A stretch of 64,000 bases of DNA from Cricetomys ansorgei (Eukaryota; Chordata; Mammalia; Rodentia; Nesomyidae). The translations under genes were made by a program, and so were the position numbers. The notes beneath the pieces were generated by a model that did no database searches, was not told the origin of the DNA, and worked only from the letters and a program-made list of their open reading frames with translations. The stretch lies in contig JAMJFZ010003624.1 of NCBI GenBank assembly GCA_026225945.1, positions 8,541,001 through 8,605,000 on the forward strand. The letters run 5' to 3'. Shown piece by piece: positions 1 through 11,790 of this stretch. Position 1 is the stretch's first letter, and the number at the start of each line of letters is the position of its first letter.

Positions 1-1752
1 CAGAGGTAGCAACAAAATGCTTCATAGCACAAGCAACAACCTCGATCAGTTTGCTTCTCTCATCGTATCAAATCGTAAACAACTTAAGTGTGATTGGACT
101 TAGTTAATATTATCCCACAAAGGATCTAAGAACAGACAAGGGCAAAAGGAGACTTGTACGTGGAGAGATGGAAAAATAAATAAATAAGAGGCCAGAGGTA
201 AAACATTTAGTGATACCTTAAAAGACCCAAAGCCAAGGAGTAAGTTCAAAGTTTTGCTGTTCACCTTGCATCTTGGGACACCCCTCCAGTGCTCTCTGGG
301 TTGACTATTTGTTTGGGGGACTCCAGGCCTTGGGACTTATGTCCTTCTTTTTGGTAGAAGACAATCTCTGGTAGGTGTTCTAACCATTCTCAAGAATTTT
401 AAATAATTGGATCATTTCATTTTCTAAATTTAAATTCCTTAAAATTAACCAAAAACTCCTTTTTTTCAGTTCTTTAGTCCCACTGGCCACATTCAAGTCG
501 CTAGCCATGGATAGCTAGTGACCGACATATTGGAAAGTTAAGGTGCTTGTACACTTGATAGTGGACACACCCAAGGAAAGGCGATACAGAGGAGAGCCGA
601 GTTCTGAACGCTGCTCTTGCCCTCTTCTGCTTCTCGATCACAAGGCAGCTTTTCCCAGTTGGGTTAACACCCTCAGCAGCTAGAAGATGCGAAGACATAC
701 TGTACAGCTCCCGTCTGTTAGTTTGTTGTGCTGTATTCTAATTATTATCTATATATCTGTATTTGTATTTCGCGTTAGTTTATAAATGCTAGGAAACTGT
801 CGCTGTTGATTCCCCAGTGCTGGGTCCTCCTCAAGTATTTGTGACCTAAATGAATGAAATAAATGGCCAACCTTAAATGAAGAAGGACCAGCCTTGTTAG
901 AATAGAGAAGTCAGGGTGTAAAGCGAAGTCGGGATGCAATGACAGAGACAAAGACACAAGCCTTCACTTGTCAAGTTACCACGCCACATGTTCCTGAGGG
1001 TCCCTGAGGATAAGACCCAAGAACGACCTATCAGATCTAACCGGGAGCCGCTAGGATGGCAGTCTGCAGAGACGGTCGGGCACAGCTAGCACGCTCCCGG
1101 CTGATCTCATAAGGTCACAAGTTCTTCAGAATGCTGGCTTCCAAGTTTTGGGCATTGTGAATGTGAGCGGGGTGAGTCTGAAGGCCTGGCTCGGTGTGAC
1201 TGTTTGGTTAGCTGTGACCCTTCTGTCGCTGCAGTCCCACAAGCACAGCTGCCACGTCTGCATGCTAATGGGCGAGCGATTTGGAGATGGCTTGGGGCCG
1301 TGTGTGATTTATGGGCATTTGATCTAAAGATATTTAAAGGATGGAGTTATTGGAGCCAGAGAGAGGGAGGGATGTGATTAATCACATAAGACAGCTTACT
1401 AAATGGCCGGCGAAAACACCGCAGTAAATGCGGGAGCCAGGACTCTCATCTCAGCCACGTGAGCAGGCAAGGGTGTGTGCATGCGCGTGATGGGGTGGAA
1501 CAGAGACAGCACGGTCACATAGGGCACAGAAGGATGATTTTTCCAGCTGTGTCTGTGGGATTCTCGGGACACATGTTTATCTTTTAGCTTTTCTTACATT
1601 GTGTCTAAAGCCATCTATTGCGCATTAACAAGTTCCTAACTGTGTCCTTCGTAAGGTTTCCTGGGTGTTTGTAAAATGGCCGTGGAGGAAAAAAATACAA
1701 TTTCAAAAATTTATATTTTACAAATCTTTGTGAGGGTTTGGTTCTGTTTTGT

Positions 1753-1903
1753 TTCCCGAGACAGGGTTTCTCTGTTGTAACTCTGGCTGTCCTGGAACTC
1801 TTTCTGTAGACCAGGCCGGCTTCAAAACTCACAGAGATCCTCTTACCTTTGCCTCCCAAGTGCTGGGATTAAAGGCGTGTGTCACCACCCCCCACCGCCC
1901 AGC
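1753..1903 (-). repeat. B1 SINE
   Basis: Antisense B1: acagggtttctctgttgtaa, then ctctggctgtcctggaactc, then gctgggattaaaggcgtgtg. Confidence 0.88.
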
Positions 1904-3064
1904 TATATTCTTGAACTTACAATACTTATAATTACCAAAAAAGGAAAAAGAAAAGAGATAAGAGCCTACTTTTATTCACCCAACCAATGACAAGTTTGAC
2001 CTGTGCCAACTCTATGGTTAGAAACCATTAAGGCCTCCGTTAGTGAAACAGCCATGGATGAGTGATCCGCGCGAGGTCACAGCAGGAGTGTAGTTTGCAT
2101 CTGTAGTTTTCCTTTGAAACGACCTACGGAGGAAACAGTCACAGATGATTTACTTACCACAGTGTGCTTTGGTGACCACTGCAGAATGGAAACAAAGAAA
2201 CGGAGATTTGAAAACTCAGAAAGTTAGCATCTTTTTGCTCCGGGATGTTCCGGTGTCCCCACTGCTAAGATCTGGGCCCGTGGAGCCGATACACCTTGCG
2301 GGATTAACTGTCAATCACAGCGATGAGATGACAGAATCTGGGCCTAGGGAGGAGAGAAGATAACAGCCACACAATGTCTGTCTCATGACTTGGCGTGTGT
2401 GACTGATGTGACCCCCAAAATGCCGCAGATAAATATTTTAACTAAAATATATATTTCCGTGAACGTGGGCTGTAATTATTTGTGTGAGTCCTTTATACTC
2501 CTTAATCTGAATTAATTGCCCACTTATTATTCACGTTCCCTTTCTACACCTAAAAGGGCTAAAAGTGGACTTTGTGAGCCACGAGAGAGGAACAGAGAAG
2601 AGCCACACTTTTCCCTGGGAGGGGATTGTTTACTGCGTGTGTGCTCTCTGCACACTGTGAGTTATCGCTGCTGGTGACAGATTTCCCCCTCACAGCTGTA
2701 ATGCGGCAGCACAGAGACCCAAGGGAGATGCTGACGGGAAGAAAGAGCAATATCCAGAAAGTGGGTCAATTCCGAGACTGATCAGAAGAATGGTCAGTTT
2801 GTGCAGTCGAATGTTGAGTTTAAGTTTGAATTTTAAGTCTTTTTTTGTTTGGTTTTGTTTTTGTGAACCTAAAGTAGTTTTATGCTCTTGTATTCAAACT
2901 TAAAACCATTAAGCCACTCCAAACATTGGCTTCTAATCACCCCACAATGCCGTTACCATTAGCTTCTAAGATTAAATATGCAAATAAGAGACTACACGTG
3001 AATGCTGATGTTTCATGAATAAGCAAATCAGGCATCCCTTCCTTGCCTGTTGCAGTATTTTTAC

Positions 3065-3428
3065 CTTTTTTCACGTGTATACATGCGTGTAGTGTTACAT
3101 GTGTATGTGTGTTCAAATATCTATGGGCACCTGTATGTGCAGGGCACTTGGGGGCCCCTGTGGGTGGAGGTCCGAGGTCGACATTGGGAGCTCTGATCAC
3201 TCCCTACCCTAGTCACTGAGGTAAGATATCTCCCTTGAACGTGGAGCTCACCAAGATAGGCTAATCTAGCTGGCTGGCTTGCTCCAAGGACCCCCTGCCT
3301 TGGACTTCTGAGTACTGGAACTGAAAGCAGGCAGCCACACCCAGCCAGGATCTCCGAGGGTGCTGGAGATCCGAACTCTGGTCCTTATTCTCATGGCAAG
3401 TGCTTTATCCACTGAGCCATCTCCCTAG
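3065..3428 (-). repeat. B3/B2-type SINE, antisense, with B1-like middle
   Basis: cacctgtatgtgcagggcac, then tgggtggaggtccgaggtcg, and at the end tgctttatccactgagccat, the antisense B2/B3 head. The middle is diverged. Confidence 0.7.
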
Positions 3429-3774
3429 TGATGAAGTGTTTGAGGCCACTGACTGTCAGGTGCCTTGAGGGAAAGAAGAAAGCCTGTACTGAAGGAAAAA
3501 GTAATTTTCCAAAAGCTGCATTGGGGATTCTGGAGAGTCAGTTTGTCCGTGTGTCCTATTTGCCTTTCAGATGTTACAGAACTGAAAATAACACAAGTCT
3601 CATGTCTATTTATTGCCTTCAATTTATAAACAGATGCCAAATAGCTCCAAAACAGTGAAGAAACACAGAATTGGATTGGCTGGAGGACTCTGCTATAGTC
3701 AGTGAATGCGTGTTTTCCCATCTAAGTATGAAATTCCTTTTTGTGCTCTTTGGTTTGTTGTTTTGTTTTGTTTT

Positions 3775-3895
3775 TTAATTTATAGTCCCTGCAGCCAGGC
3801 TAAGTAGCCAAGATTGACCTGAGCTCCTGATCGTTCCTGCTACCATCCACCACCAAGTGCCAGGATTACAGGCGTGTACCACCACACCCTGCCGT
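3775..3895 (-). repeat. B1-like SINE (old)
   Basis: agccaggctaagtagccaag, then caccaagtgccaggattaca, then ggcgtgtaccaccacaccc. Confidence 0.65.
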
Positions 3896-3899
3896 GTCA

Positions 3900-4240
3900 G
3901 GGTTACAGAGATGGGGCAGTTGGGAGATGTCTTTGCCTCACAAGCCTAATGACCTGAGCTTGGATCCCTAAAACAAACATGAAAGTCTGAAGTGGTGAAG
4001 AGGACATGGGAGGCAGAGAGAGGCAGATTCTTAGACGCTACAGGGAAACCAGTATGGTCTGCATGACAAAAAAAGTTCCGGACTGATAAGAGACCATCAT
4101 TCAAATAAAAAGGTGTCAGGCACCTGAGGCCTGGCAACAGGGTTGCCCTATGACCTTTACGTGTATGCTACGTGTGCATACACCCCCATCTACACGAGAA
4201 CTCCCCACACACAAACGTGCACACGAGTAAATAAATAGTT
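3900..4240 (+). repeat. B3/B4-type SINE
   Basis: gagatggggcagttgggaga, then ctaatgacctgagcttggat gives the tRNA-derived head. A tail of tgtgcatacacccccatcta and cacacacaaacgtgcacacg follows. Confidence 0.6.
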
Positions 4241-5026
4241 AAGTCATTATTAACCAATAAAAGGTAAGTTCTGTAACAAAGGAGCAAGAAGGAGCTTAGG
4301 TCTCTCTCTGAAATATGCACATGAAAGAACATACCCATCCTGGGTCACGGTTCAAGGCCGATGGCAGGCAGTCAGCACCTACTCCATCTTTGCGAGGATG
4401 TTAGGTTAGCTGCTCCCACGGATTGTGTTTCCTCTGTTGTCATTTTTGAAGCATTCACACAAGTGAGAAATGCCTGACACCAGATGCGAAATATTTATCA
4501 TCTTACCTCCCTCCCAGTGACAAAATTAGTTCAAAGAAAGAAGGAGGAAGGATGGGAAATAAATAACTTGGGGAGATGAATGATGCAGCCACGTTAGCCA
4601 GGAAAAATTATTCGGGACTGGGTTTGAAAACAATATTGTGACATTTTGATTTGGAGCCAATTTGAGAGGCAGCTTAATAAGATTTGAGGCCTGAATCATC
4701 GTGCAGATCCCAGCAGCTGCTTTTATTTGGTTAGTTAGTTGACTAATTGTATAACTAATATCCCTAACGATACCATGCTGGACACGGGCTCCTCTTGCTA
4801 TGAAGATGTCCGTGAAGGCTACAGCCTTCTCTGCAAGGAGATAAGGAAGTGCAGACCTGTTCTGCCGTGCTCCAAATGCTGGCGGGCTGTGCACACGGCT
4901 GTTTTTTTATGCAGCCTCTATAGCAGTGGGAACTAGGTTTAGTCAGAGAGCCTGCAGAGCCCTGGGGTACATAAATCTTCAGAGTTGCAGCGGACAGTCG
5001 GGCATTCGGCAGCTCGGTGTTCCCCA

Positions 5027-5195
5027 CTGGATGTGATGGTACATTCCTTTAATCCCAGCACTGGGGAGGCAGAGACAGGAGGATCTTTCTGAGTTTGAGG
5101 CCAGCTTGATCTACAGAGTGAGTTCCAGGACAGCCAGAGCTACATAATAGAGAGACCCTGTCTAAGAAATAATAATAAATAATAAAAAATAAAAG
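5027..5195 (+). repeat. B1 SINE
   Basis: gatgtgatggtacattcctt, then taatcccagcactggggagg, then gagttccaggacagccagag. An A/T-rich tail follows. Confidence 0.85.
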
Positions 5196-6189
5196 TCTTG
5201 GTATATTAAAGTTTCTTTCTGTCAGGGACTAGCAAAACCTTAGTGCTTTATCCCCCGAGATACGATGCCAGCTTACTTTTTCCTCTTTAGCTGTTTTTCC
5301 CAGATATGGAATCCCGACGTACTCTCTGGACTGTGGTTAGAATCTCTCCAGTCACTCGCAGGCAAGACCATCTGAATGCTTTTCGTGTTATTCGTTTCTC
5401 CTGGTTTGGGATCCTCCCCCTGTGCCCTAGCAGGTGGGTGGGTGTCCCTAGTACTGGAGCCATTTTCTAATCCTCCTGTCACACGTCGGATCCTGTTCTG
5501 TATGTGTGTCTGTATGTGTGTGTGTGTGTGCGCGCGCACAGCCATTGCTCCTGACAGTATATACTTGGCCTTCACATTCTTCGCAGCAGCAAGGCTGGTA
5601 GACCCCAGGTCTCAGACCTGAAAGGCAGGACCTGAGGATCCTGGAGAAAGAAATGTAAGAAGGCAACAACTGTCTTAGCACACAGACCGGGAAAATACGA
5701 TGAACCAAAGAGGACGGGAAAAAAAAACGCAGCGGCTTTTGCTACCCCTGATTTTTCCCATTTAGATCCTCAAAGCCTGACCTACTTTGAAGGACCCCCT
5801 CAGGCTTCCAAGTAAAAGCTATCAAGAGGAGGCTTTTAAAGAGCCTAAAGACTCTGGGGGGTCTTATGAGTTTAGGGTGCCCTCCAGTTAGTGCTCGTCT
5901 CCGTTCACTGTCCCTTAAAACACCCTACAGGGACGTGGTACCTTTCAGTCTTGTGATGCTTCTCTCTCTGACTTAATTTTACCCACTCTCTCTGATTGTT
6001 ACTTCTGAATATTCTGGCCATTCGAGGGCCCTTGGGGTATTTTAAAAACACAACTGGATTTGCTTCTGTGTCGATTTGAGCTCTTGGGGAGAGGAAAATA
6101 GCTTCCAGGAAATTCATTTCCCAGTGTGAATCCTTACTGTAGGTTGGCTGCTTTTCTTTTTTCTTTTTTCTTTTTTTGTTTGTTTGTTT

Positions 6190-6510
6190 GCCCACATTTA
6201 TGACACAGTTTCACACCAACTAACCCAAACTGGCCTGGAATTCATGATGGCTCTCAAGCTGGCCTCAAAACCCAAGGAAATCCTTCTGCCTCATCTTAAA
6301 TTCTGAGGTTACAGACCTCAGCCACCAGGCCCGGCGGTGGTGCTGCACCCCAGCGCTCAGGAGGCAGAGGCAGGGGGACCTCTGTGAGTTCGAGGCCAGC
6401 CTGGTCTACAGAGTGAGTTCCAGGACAGCCAGGGTTACAGCAGAGAAACCCTGTCCTGGAAAAACAAAAACAAACAAATCAAACACAGGTCTCGGCCACC
6501 ATGTCCACGG
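6190..6510. repeat. Nested B1 pair: + strand B1 inserted in an older - strand B1
   Basis: 6190-6330 is a diverged antisense B1 (ctggcctggaattcatgatg ... ggttacagacctcagccacc). It is interrupted by a younger sense B1 at about 6331-6480 (ggaggcagaggcagggggac ... ttacagcagagaaaccctgt). The phrase cctcagccaccaggccc recurs after it as tctcggccaccatgtcc, as expected for a target-site duplication. Confidence 0.75.
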
Positions 6511-7837
6511 TGAATCCTGGCTGCTCCCAAAGCTTTTCTGATCTGCAGCCCCTCCCATTCAGTTTCAGAGCACTTACCTTTTAGACCTTCCTGGAAACCA
6601 TGAACACTGCTCCCTCATGGTGGGACTTACTGCTCTGTAAAATTACATTTGAACTCCTGCCTACCTCTAGCCACTGAATGGCACCCAGAACCTTTGCTTC
6701 TCAGTTTCTTTTCTTCAGTCTGCGTCTGTATCCTCTTTGTTCACTTGGGCGAGTTGTCACACTAGGCATTTGAAATACTCAGAAACATGCACAGATTCTG
6801 ATAGACCCCAAACTTCAAGAGCCATAAGATTAAGAAAGAAAAAAAAATCCTTCCTGTTCTTGCTTATGTGTTAACCGACTAGCGCATAATCAATATCCTG
6901 GATTTTATCTGCCCACCCCATCAGGATCGTATGAAACAAAATGACATTCAGGTGTCTGACACATGGTGAATATATTATTAATATAATACTCTATGAGCCT
7001 TAAATATGCACCATCCCTGCCTCTGCTCAGGCTTCTGGTTTTTTCCCAATGCCAGAATCAGTCTAGCGGCCTGGCCTGAGGAGAAAGGAGCACATGTGTG
7101 AATCTGAATGTACTGGGAACTAGCATTCCAGGCAAAGCTAGCTGCAGTCGCCCCTGCCAGGGCATTAGTGCGCCTGTGTGTCACTGATGGTTCCCTGAGT
7201 TATTAAATCATTTCTCATAAACAGCAGCCGGCAATACTGAATGAAAAATGGCTGCATTAATCCCAGACTAAGACACTCTGGGTTTGATTTTTCTGGCGCC
7301 AGAGCCCTAGAAAACCATCTCCCTGTAGATTGCACCAGGACCAATCATTTCCACAGTGGGTTACAGCCAGGAACGTATTTGAGGGCCAAGATTAATGGCT
7401 CACATAGTCAACCTTTCCAGAGAGCAGAGGTGAAATTCTACTCTGGATAGATGCCGGCATGCTGCAACAAAGGGAAGAGAGTGGAGAAAGAGCCCTTGAA
7501 TGTCTACTGCAAGGTCATAAATCAGGGGTGGACAAAGCGAATCTGCCTCTGCCAGCCATTTAATGGATTTAGGCTACGAAGGTTTCCTTTCAGACAATCT
7601 GACGGAGGCATACTTTAGAGCTGTATTGGGAGGCACGCCCCTTGGAGTTCAGTATTGGCTTGCTGACTTGTAAATCCTTTATTTTTCTAAAAGAAAGGCT
7701 AATGTGTGCTTGAGGAAGTATTAGCTATGTCCATGAAAAACAAATTCACTAATTCATAGGGAAGTCCATTTCCCACATAGATCGCTCTGAGATAGGACAA
7801 GCTTTGTTGTTATTATTATTATTATTATTATTTTGCA

Positions 7838-8033
7838 ATGTATGTGTATATTTTGTCTGCATGTATTTCTGTGCCCCACATGACTGCAGTGCCCGTGGAG
7901 GCCAGAAGAGGGAGTCAGATTGCCTGGGACCAGAGTTACAGATGATTGTTAGCCTCCATGTGGGTGCTGGGAATTGAATCCTAGTCTTCTAAAAGAGTAT
8001 CTAGTGCTCCTTTTAAGTCATTTCTCCAGTCTC
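7838..8033 (-). repeat. B2/B3-type SINE, antisense
   Basis: ggaggccagaagagggagtc, then catgtgggtgctgggaattg, then ttaagtcatttctccagtct. Confidence 0.8.
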
Positions 8034-8139
8034 CTCCAACCCCTCAGATTGATTTCTCTATGTCCTAAAACCAAAGTGTGCTCTTTGACAGCTGTTGAGG
8101 AGCTGTCCCATGTCACATACTGAGATTTTGTTTAATTTG

Positions 8140-8254
8140 GGCCAAGTGTGGTGGCACATACCTTTAATCCTAGCACTAGTGAGGCAGTGGGACGAGCCAC
8201 GAGTTCGAGGCCGGCCAGAGATACATAATGCGACCCTGTCTCAGGAAACCAGTA
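8140..8254 (+). repeat. B1-like SINE
   Basis: gtgtggtggcacataccttt, then aatcctagcactagtgaggc, then gcgaccctgtctcaggaaac. Confidence 0.75.
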
Positions 8255-10649
8255 ATAATAGCAATGCTCAAATAACTCTCGTCTTCTGGGCATCCACCCA
8301 CGCAGGGTATCTGTGTCCAAACTCCTTTTTTTATTTATTGCGTTTTTAATTCTTACAAAGTGGGTTTCCATAAAGGTTTTTCATATATCCTTACTTCTGA
8401 TTAAATCAGTGCCCCCCTCTCCCCCCACACCCCTCTACCTTCAACTCCCCAAGACTAGAAACGTCAGTAAAAACAGTTCTCTTTCATACGCAGACACAGT
8501 GTTGTCTCTGCTGCGTTGTCCTGGGTACCCACTGATCCACACTGTATTCTCGACGTGCACATTGTTCACGCTCAGAATCCGTGCCGTTTCTTGAGAAAAT
8601 GCCCGTGTTGAATCATGGCCCTGCTGGAATGTCAGTTCTCCTTTTCTCTCCTCTGGTGCCCGAGTCTCTCAGAAGTCAAAGGCTTGCAACTGTGATTTGT
8701 TTTTTGTTTCCCACCCCCCTTTGAAGTGAGAAGTAATATAAGGTTATGTAAAGTTTATGAAGTAAAGAATGTTGGAAGAGTGCGCGTGCCCATGAGCAAC
8801 AAAGTGCCCACGAGCGACCTCCTACCCCGAGTCACTGCCCAAAACAGCTTAGTGCATTTCCAGCCCACGGGTTTTCTAGTTCAGATGATGTTTTATGCGC
8901 ATATAAAAATGAAATCATTGCTAGCCACAGTGTTGGGGTGGGGGGAGCTTCTCTTTTTCCATTTGGATGTTTTCCATGTTACATCAGAGAGATTTGCTTC
9001 ATTCTTAGCCAGTGTTCACATGATTTTTATCAGCTGTTTGCCCACTGATATCTTCATTATTTATCTATCCATCTTTATTTTTGTTACAAATAAGAGACGG
9101 GCTGCCCGGCTGCTAGTGGTTAAACCTTAGCATCACGGATGGCACTGGCTGCCTGACAACTGGAGTTGCTAGCCAGAGACTAATGTTTCATGCTTATTAT
9201 ATAGTGTTTAATTTTGAAACCAGCAATGTCTTAAGGGCACATACATTTTTATTTCTGTAGCAATAATATCAGAAACTCACCTGACCAGTCCCCGCCCCCC
9301 CGTACATTTTTCTCATTGGAGAAAATGAACTTTGAACCACTTTAAAAGAGAATTTTAGCTGGCCCTGTAACTTGTGAGAGAAGACCAACATGAACGTATA
9401 CAGAGGATGTACACATAAGATCTGTTTCTTAGCTGTCCAGACTCGACGTCCTGCACAATACCGAAGGTGTTCTTTAGTATGCTGGATCTGAATCTTGCAC
9501 CTAGAAATCTCCCCTCTTGACAAAAGACAGTTTTGTTGGTAATATTGCGTAACGGGTGAGCAGAAAGCAAGTCAGCAAAGTGGGTACCAAGACAGCAGGG
9601 TTTCCAGAACAGTGTGTTCTGGAACACTCTGGAACAGGAGCCAGTGTGCTGTGTGTGCGTCACACACTTTGCTGGTATTCCTTGGAGAACAGGAGGCTGT
9701 GGAGGCCGCTGAAGAGGCGGTCGCGGGGCCCTGCGGTGGCAGCAGGGTGAGGCGGGGCGAGGGTCTTGATAATTATGCGAGATGCATCCTGCTTTTATTA
9801 GCGCCACGCTGATCAGAGCCAGGCTGTAATAGCCTTCTGTGCCGCCCTAATTGAGGTCCTCCCTCGCGTGGAATTTACATTATCTGTAGATAAATCCCAC
9901 AGTGTGACATTTTAATGGGTGTTTTAGCACATTCCAAGGGACAATTAGACACATCAACTTTGCAAGAATTATTTTTTAAGGAAAAAAAAAGGGGGGGTGG
10001 GGGGATGAACGGTGCCTACGGTGAGGATTCCTTTCAAATAATTCCTTTCAAATCATCCATTTTACTAAGTGCAGACGTGTTTGGATGCACAACTCACTTG
10101 CCCAGTGGAGGGTTGGACGCCACAGTCCTCTTCTTTGCCTTACTTCGAGATTGGTGTGTCAGCTCTGCATAGAGTTTAAATTCAAATTTAAGCCTCCTTG
10201 AAATGGAGCTCTAGAGGGGGTGGAGGAGGCAGCCATCGCGCAGAACATCCAGGCAGAGCCTTTCAGATAGAGAAACATCAAATGGGAAAGACTCTTAGGA
10301 TCTACATGGAGGATGAGATTACTAAGAAGAAAAAAAAAAAAGATGAAGAAAGAAAGAAATTCACCCAGACATAGAAATATCTTTCAAATGCATGGTTGAG
10401 CTTCTAGGGGAAAGGCATGGCCACCAAGATTGGATTAAACTCTATGCTCTAAGGACTGGAGGTGGGGGTCAGGGGGTGGCTGAGTGAGCAATGGAAACAG
10501 CTTACAAAGGTAGACTCAGCTGCAAGAGATCAGTTCATCCAGGACATGGAGCCGTGGCGACATTGGCCTTGCATGCCACACATACTTCAAGCTGTGGGAG
10601 ACTTTCTCATAACACAGCAAAGTGCTCTGATCGCATCTCCCACCCCTTT

Positions 10650-10797
10650 GGTTTGTTTCAAAACAGGGCTTCCGGTTGTAACTCTGGCTGTCCTGGAACT
10701 CACTCTGGAGACCAGGTGGCCTCGAACTCACAGAGATCTGCCTGTCTCTGCCTCCCAAGTGCTGGCATTAAAAGTGTGTGCCACCGCCGCAGCTCTA
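10650..10797 (-). repeat. B1 SINE
   Basis: ttgtaactctggctgtcctg, then ctcgaactcacagagatctg, then gctggcattaaaagtgtgtg. Confidence 0.85.
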
Positions 10798-10831
10798 AAC
10801 TGTATTTTTAAACATAACTCGGAACAGGTGT

Positions 10832-11205
10832 GGCAGCTGTCATGGTTTGGATGTGAAATGTCCCTATAGGCTGATCTGAACACCCGGTCTCTACCTGGTG
10901 GGAGATTATGGGACCTTTAGGAGGTGGGGCCTCTCTGAAGGCTAAGTCTTGTTGGGGCCCCACCTCATGGGTTAGTCTGGACTGGTTACCATCTAGGTTC
11001 CCTATCCAGACTGCAGCAACAGTGGAACCAGTTGTCTCCTGCACGCGGACAGCTGTCTCCTGCACAGCCCAAGACGCTCCCACCGCACACCTTCCAGACT
11101 CCTGATGAGCTACACTCTCCAACCAGAGCCCAAATAATTCCTTCTTCCTTTAACTTGCTCTACCAGGTATTTGTCGTAGCTGTGAGACAAATAACTAAGA
11201 CGAGG
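10832..11205 (+). mobile_element. LTR-like interspersed repeat (possibly ERVL-MaLR type)
   Basis: Starts tgtcatggtttggatgtgaa, has tttaggaggtggggcctctc in the middle, and closes ...ccaggtatttgtcgtagctg, agacaaataactaaga. This layout (TG start, a GTATTTGTCRYAGC-type end, no coding content) recalls non-coding solo LTRs of the MaLR group. A relative lies at 56.79-57.12 kb. The class is uncertain. Confidence 0.45.
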
Positions 11206-11539
11206 CATGGGAGTGCAATAGAGCGGACCTACAGTTTTCCAGCTTCATGTAGTACGCCAGGTCTCCCTGGCCAGGATCACAAACTCTGTGGCCGTAGACA
11301 ACATAAATTTATCTTTTAACATTTCTGGTGGGCGGAAGTTTGAACACGCTCACCGGGCCTCTACAGCCTCCTCTCGGTAGTTCTAGGAGACAACTGTAGT
11401 CCCCGGGACTCCCAGCTTCCCCCAGGCTCCGGTACTCCTTGGCTAGTGGCCCCTTCCTCCGTCTTCAAGGTCAGCGCAGCGCCTTCAGATCTCTCGCTTC
11501 TGGGCTTGTCCTCTCTTTGTCTCGCTCTGTGTGCAGATT

Positions 11540-11790
11540 AGTTATGTTTTTTGTTTGTTTTTTGTCAACTTGACATGAATTAGAGTCATCTGGGAAGACA
11601 GAACCTCGAATTAAAAAAAAAAAAAAATGCTTCCCTCGGATTGGACTGTAGGGATTTCCGCAGCGCACTGTGGGTAGCGTCACTTCCGGGCAGCCGGTCC
11701 TGCGCCGATAAAGCAGGCAGGTGGACTGTAAGCTCTAAGACGAAATAAACCTTGTCTTCTGATGTTGGTCACGGTGTTTATCACATCCGA
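11540..11790 (+). mobile_element. Rodent LTR-like repeat fragment
   Basis: gtcaacttgacatgaattag, then agtcatctgggaagacagaa, later gtaagctctaagacgaaata with an AATAAA, then gttggtcacggtgtttatca. I recall this as a common rodent interspersed repeat of LTR type. It holds no coding sequence, and its middle is shortened. Confidence 0.5.

Noticed and set aside
8726..9130. 134-codon + strand open frame with hydrophobic segments
   Set aside because: The local DNA looks like a worn interspersed repeat. No homolog is recognisable, and its A/T-rich codons explain the hydrophobic look.
9355..9807. 150-codon minus-strand open frame
   Set aside because: No recognisable domain or splice context. It overlaps a block that looks like conserved non-coding DNA.
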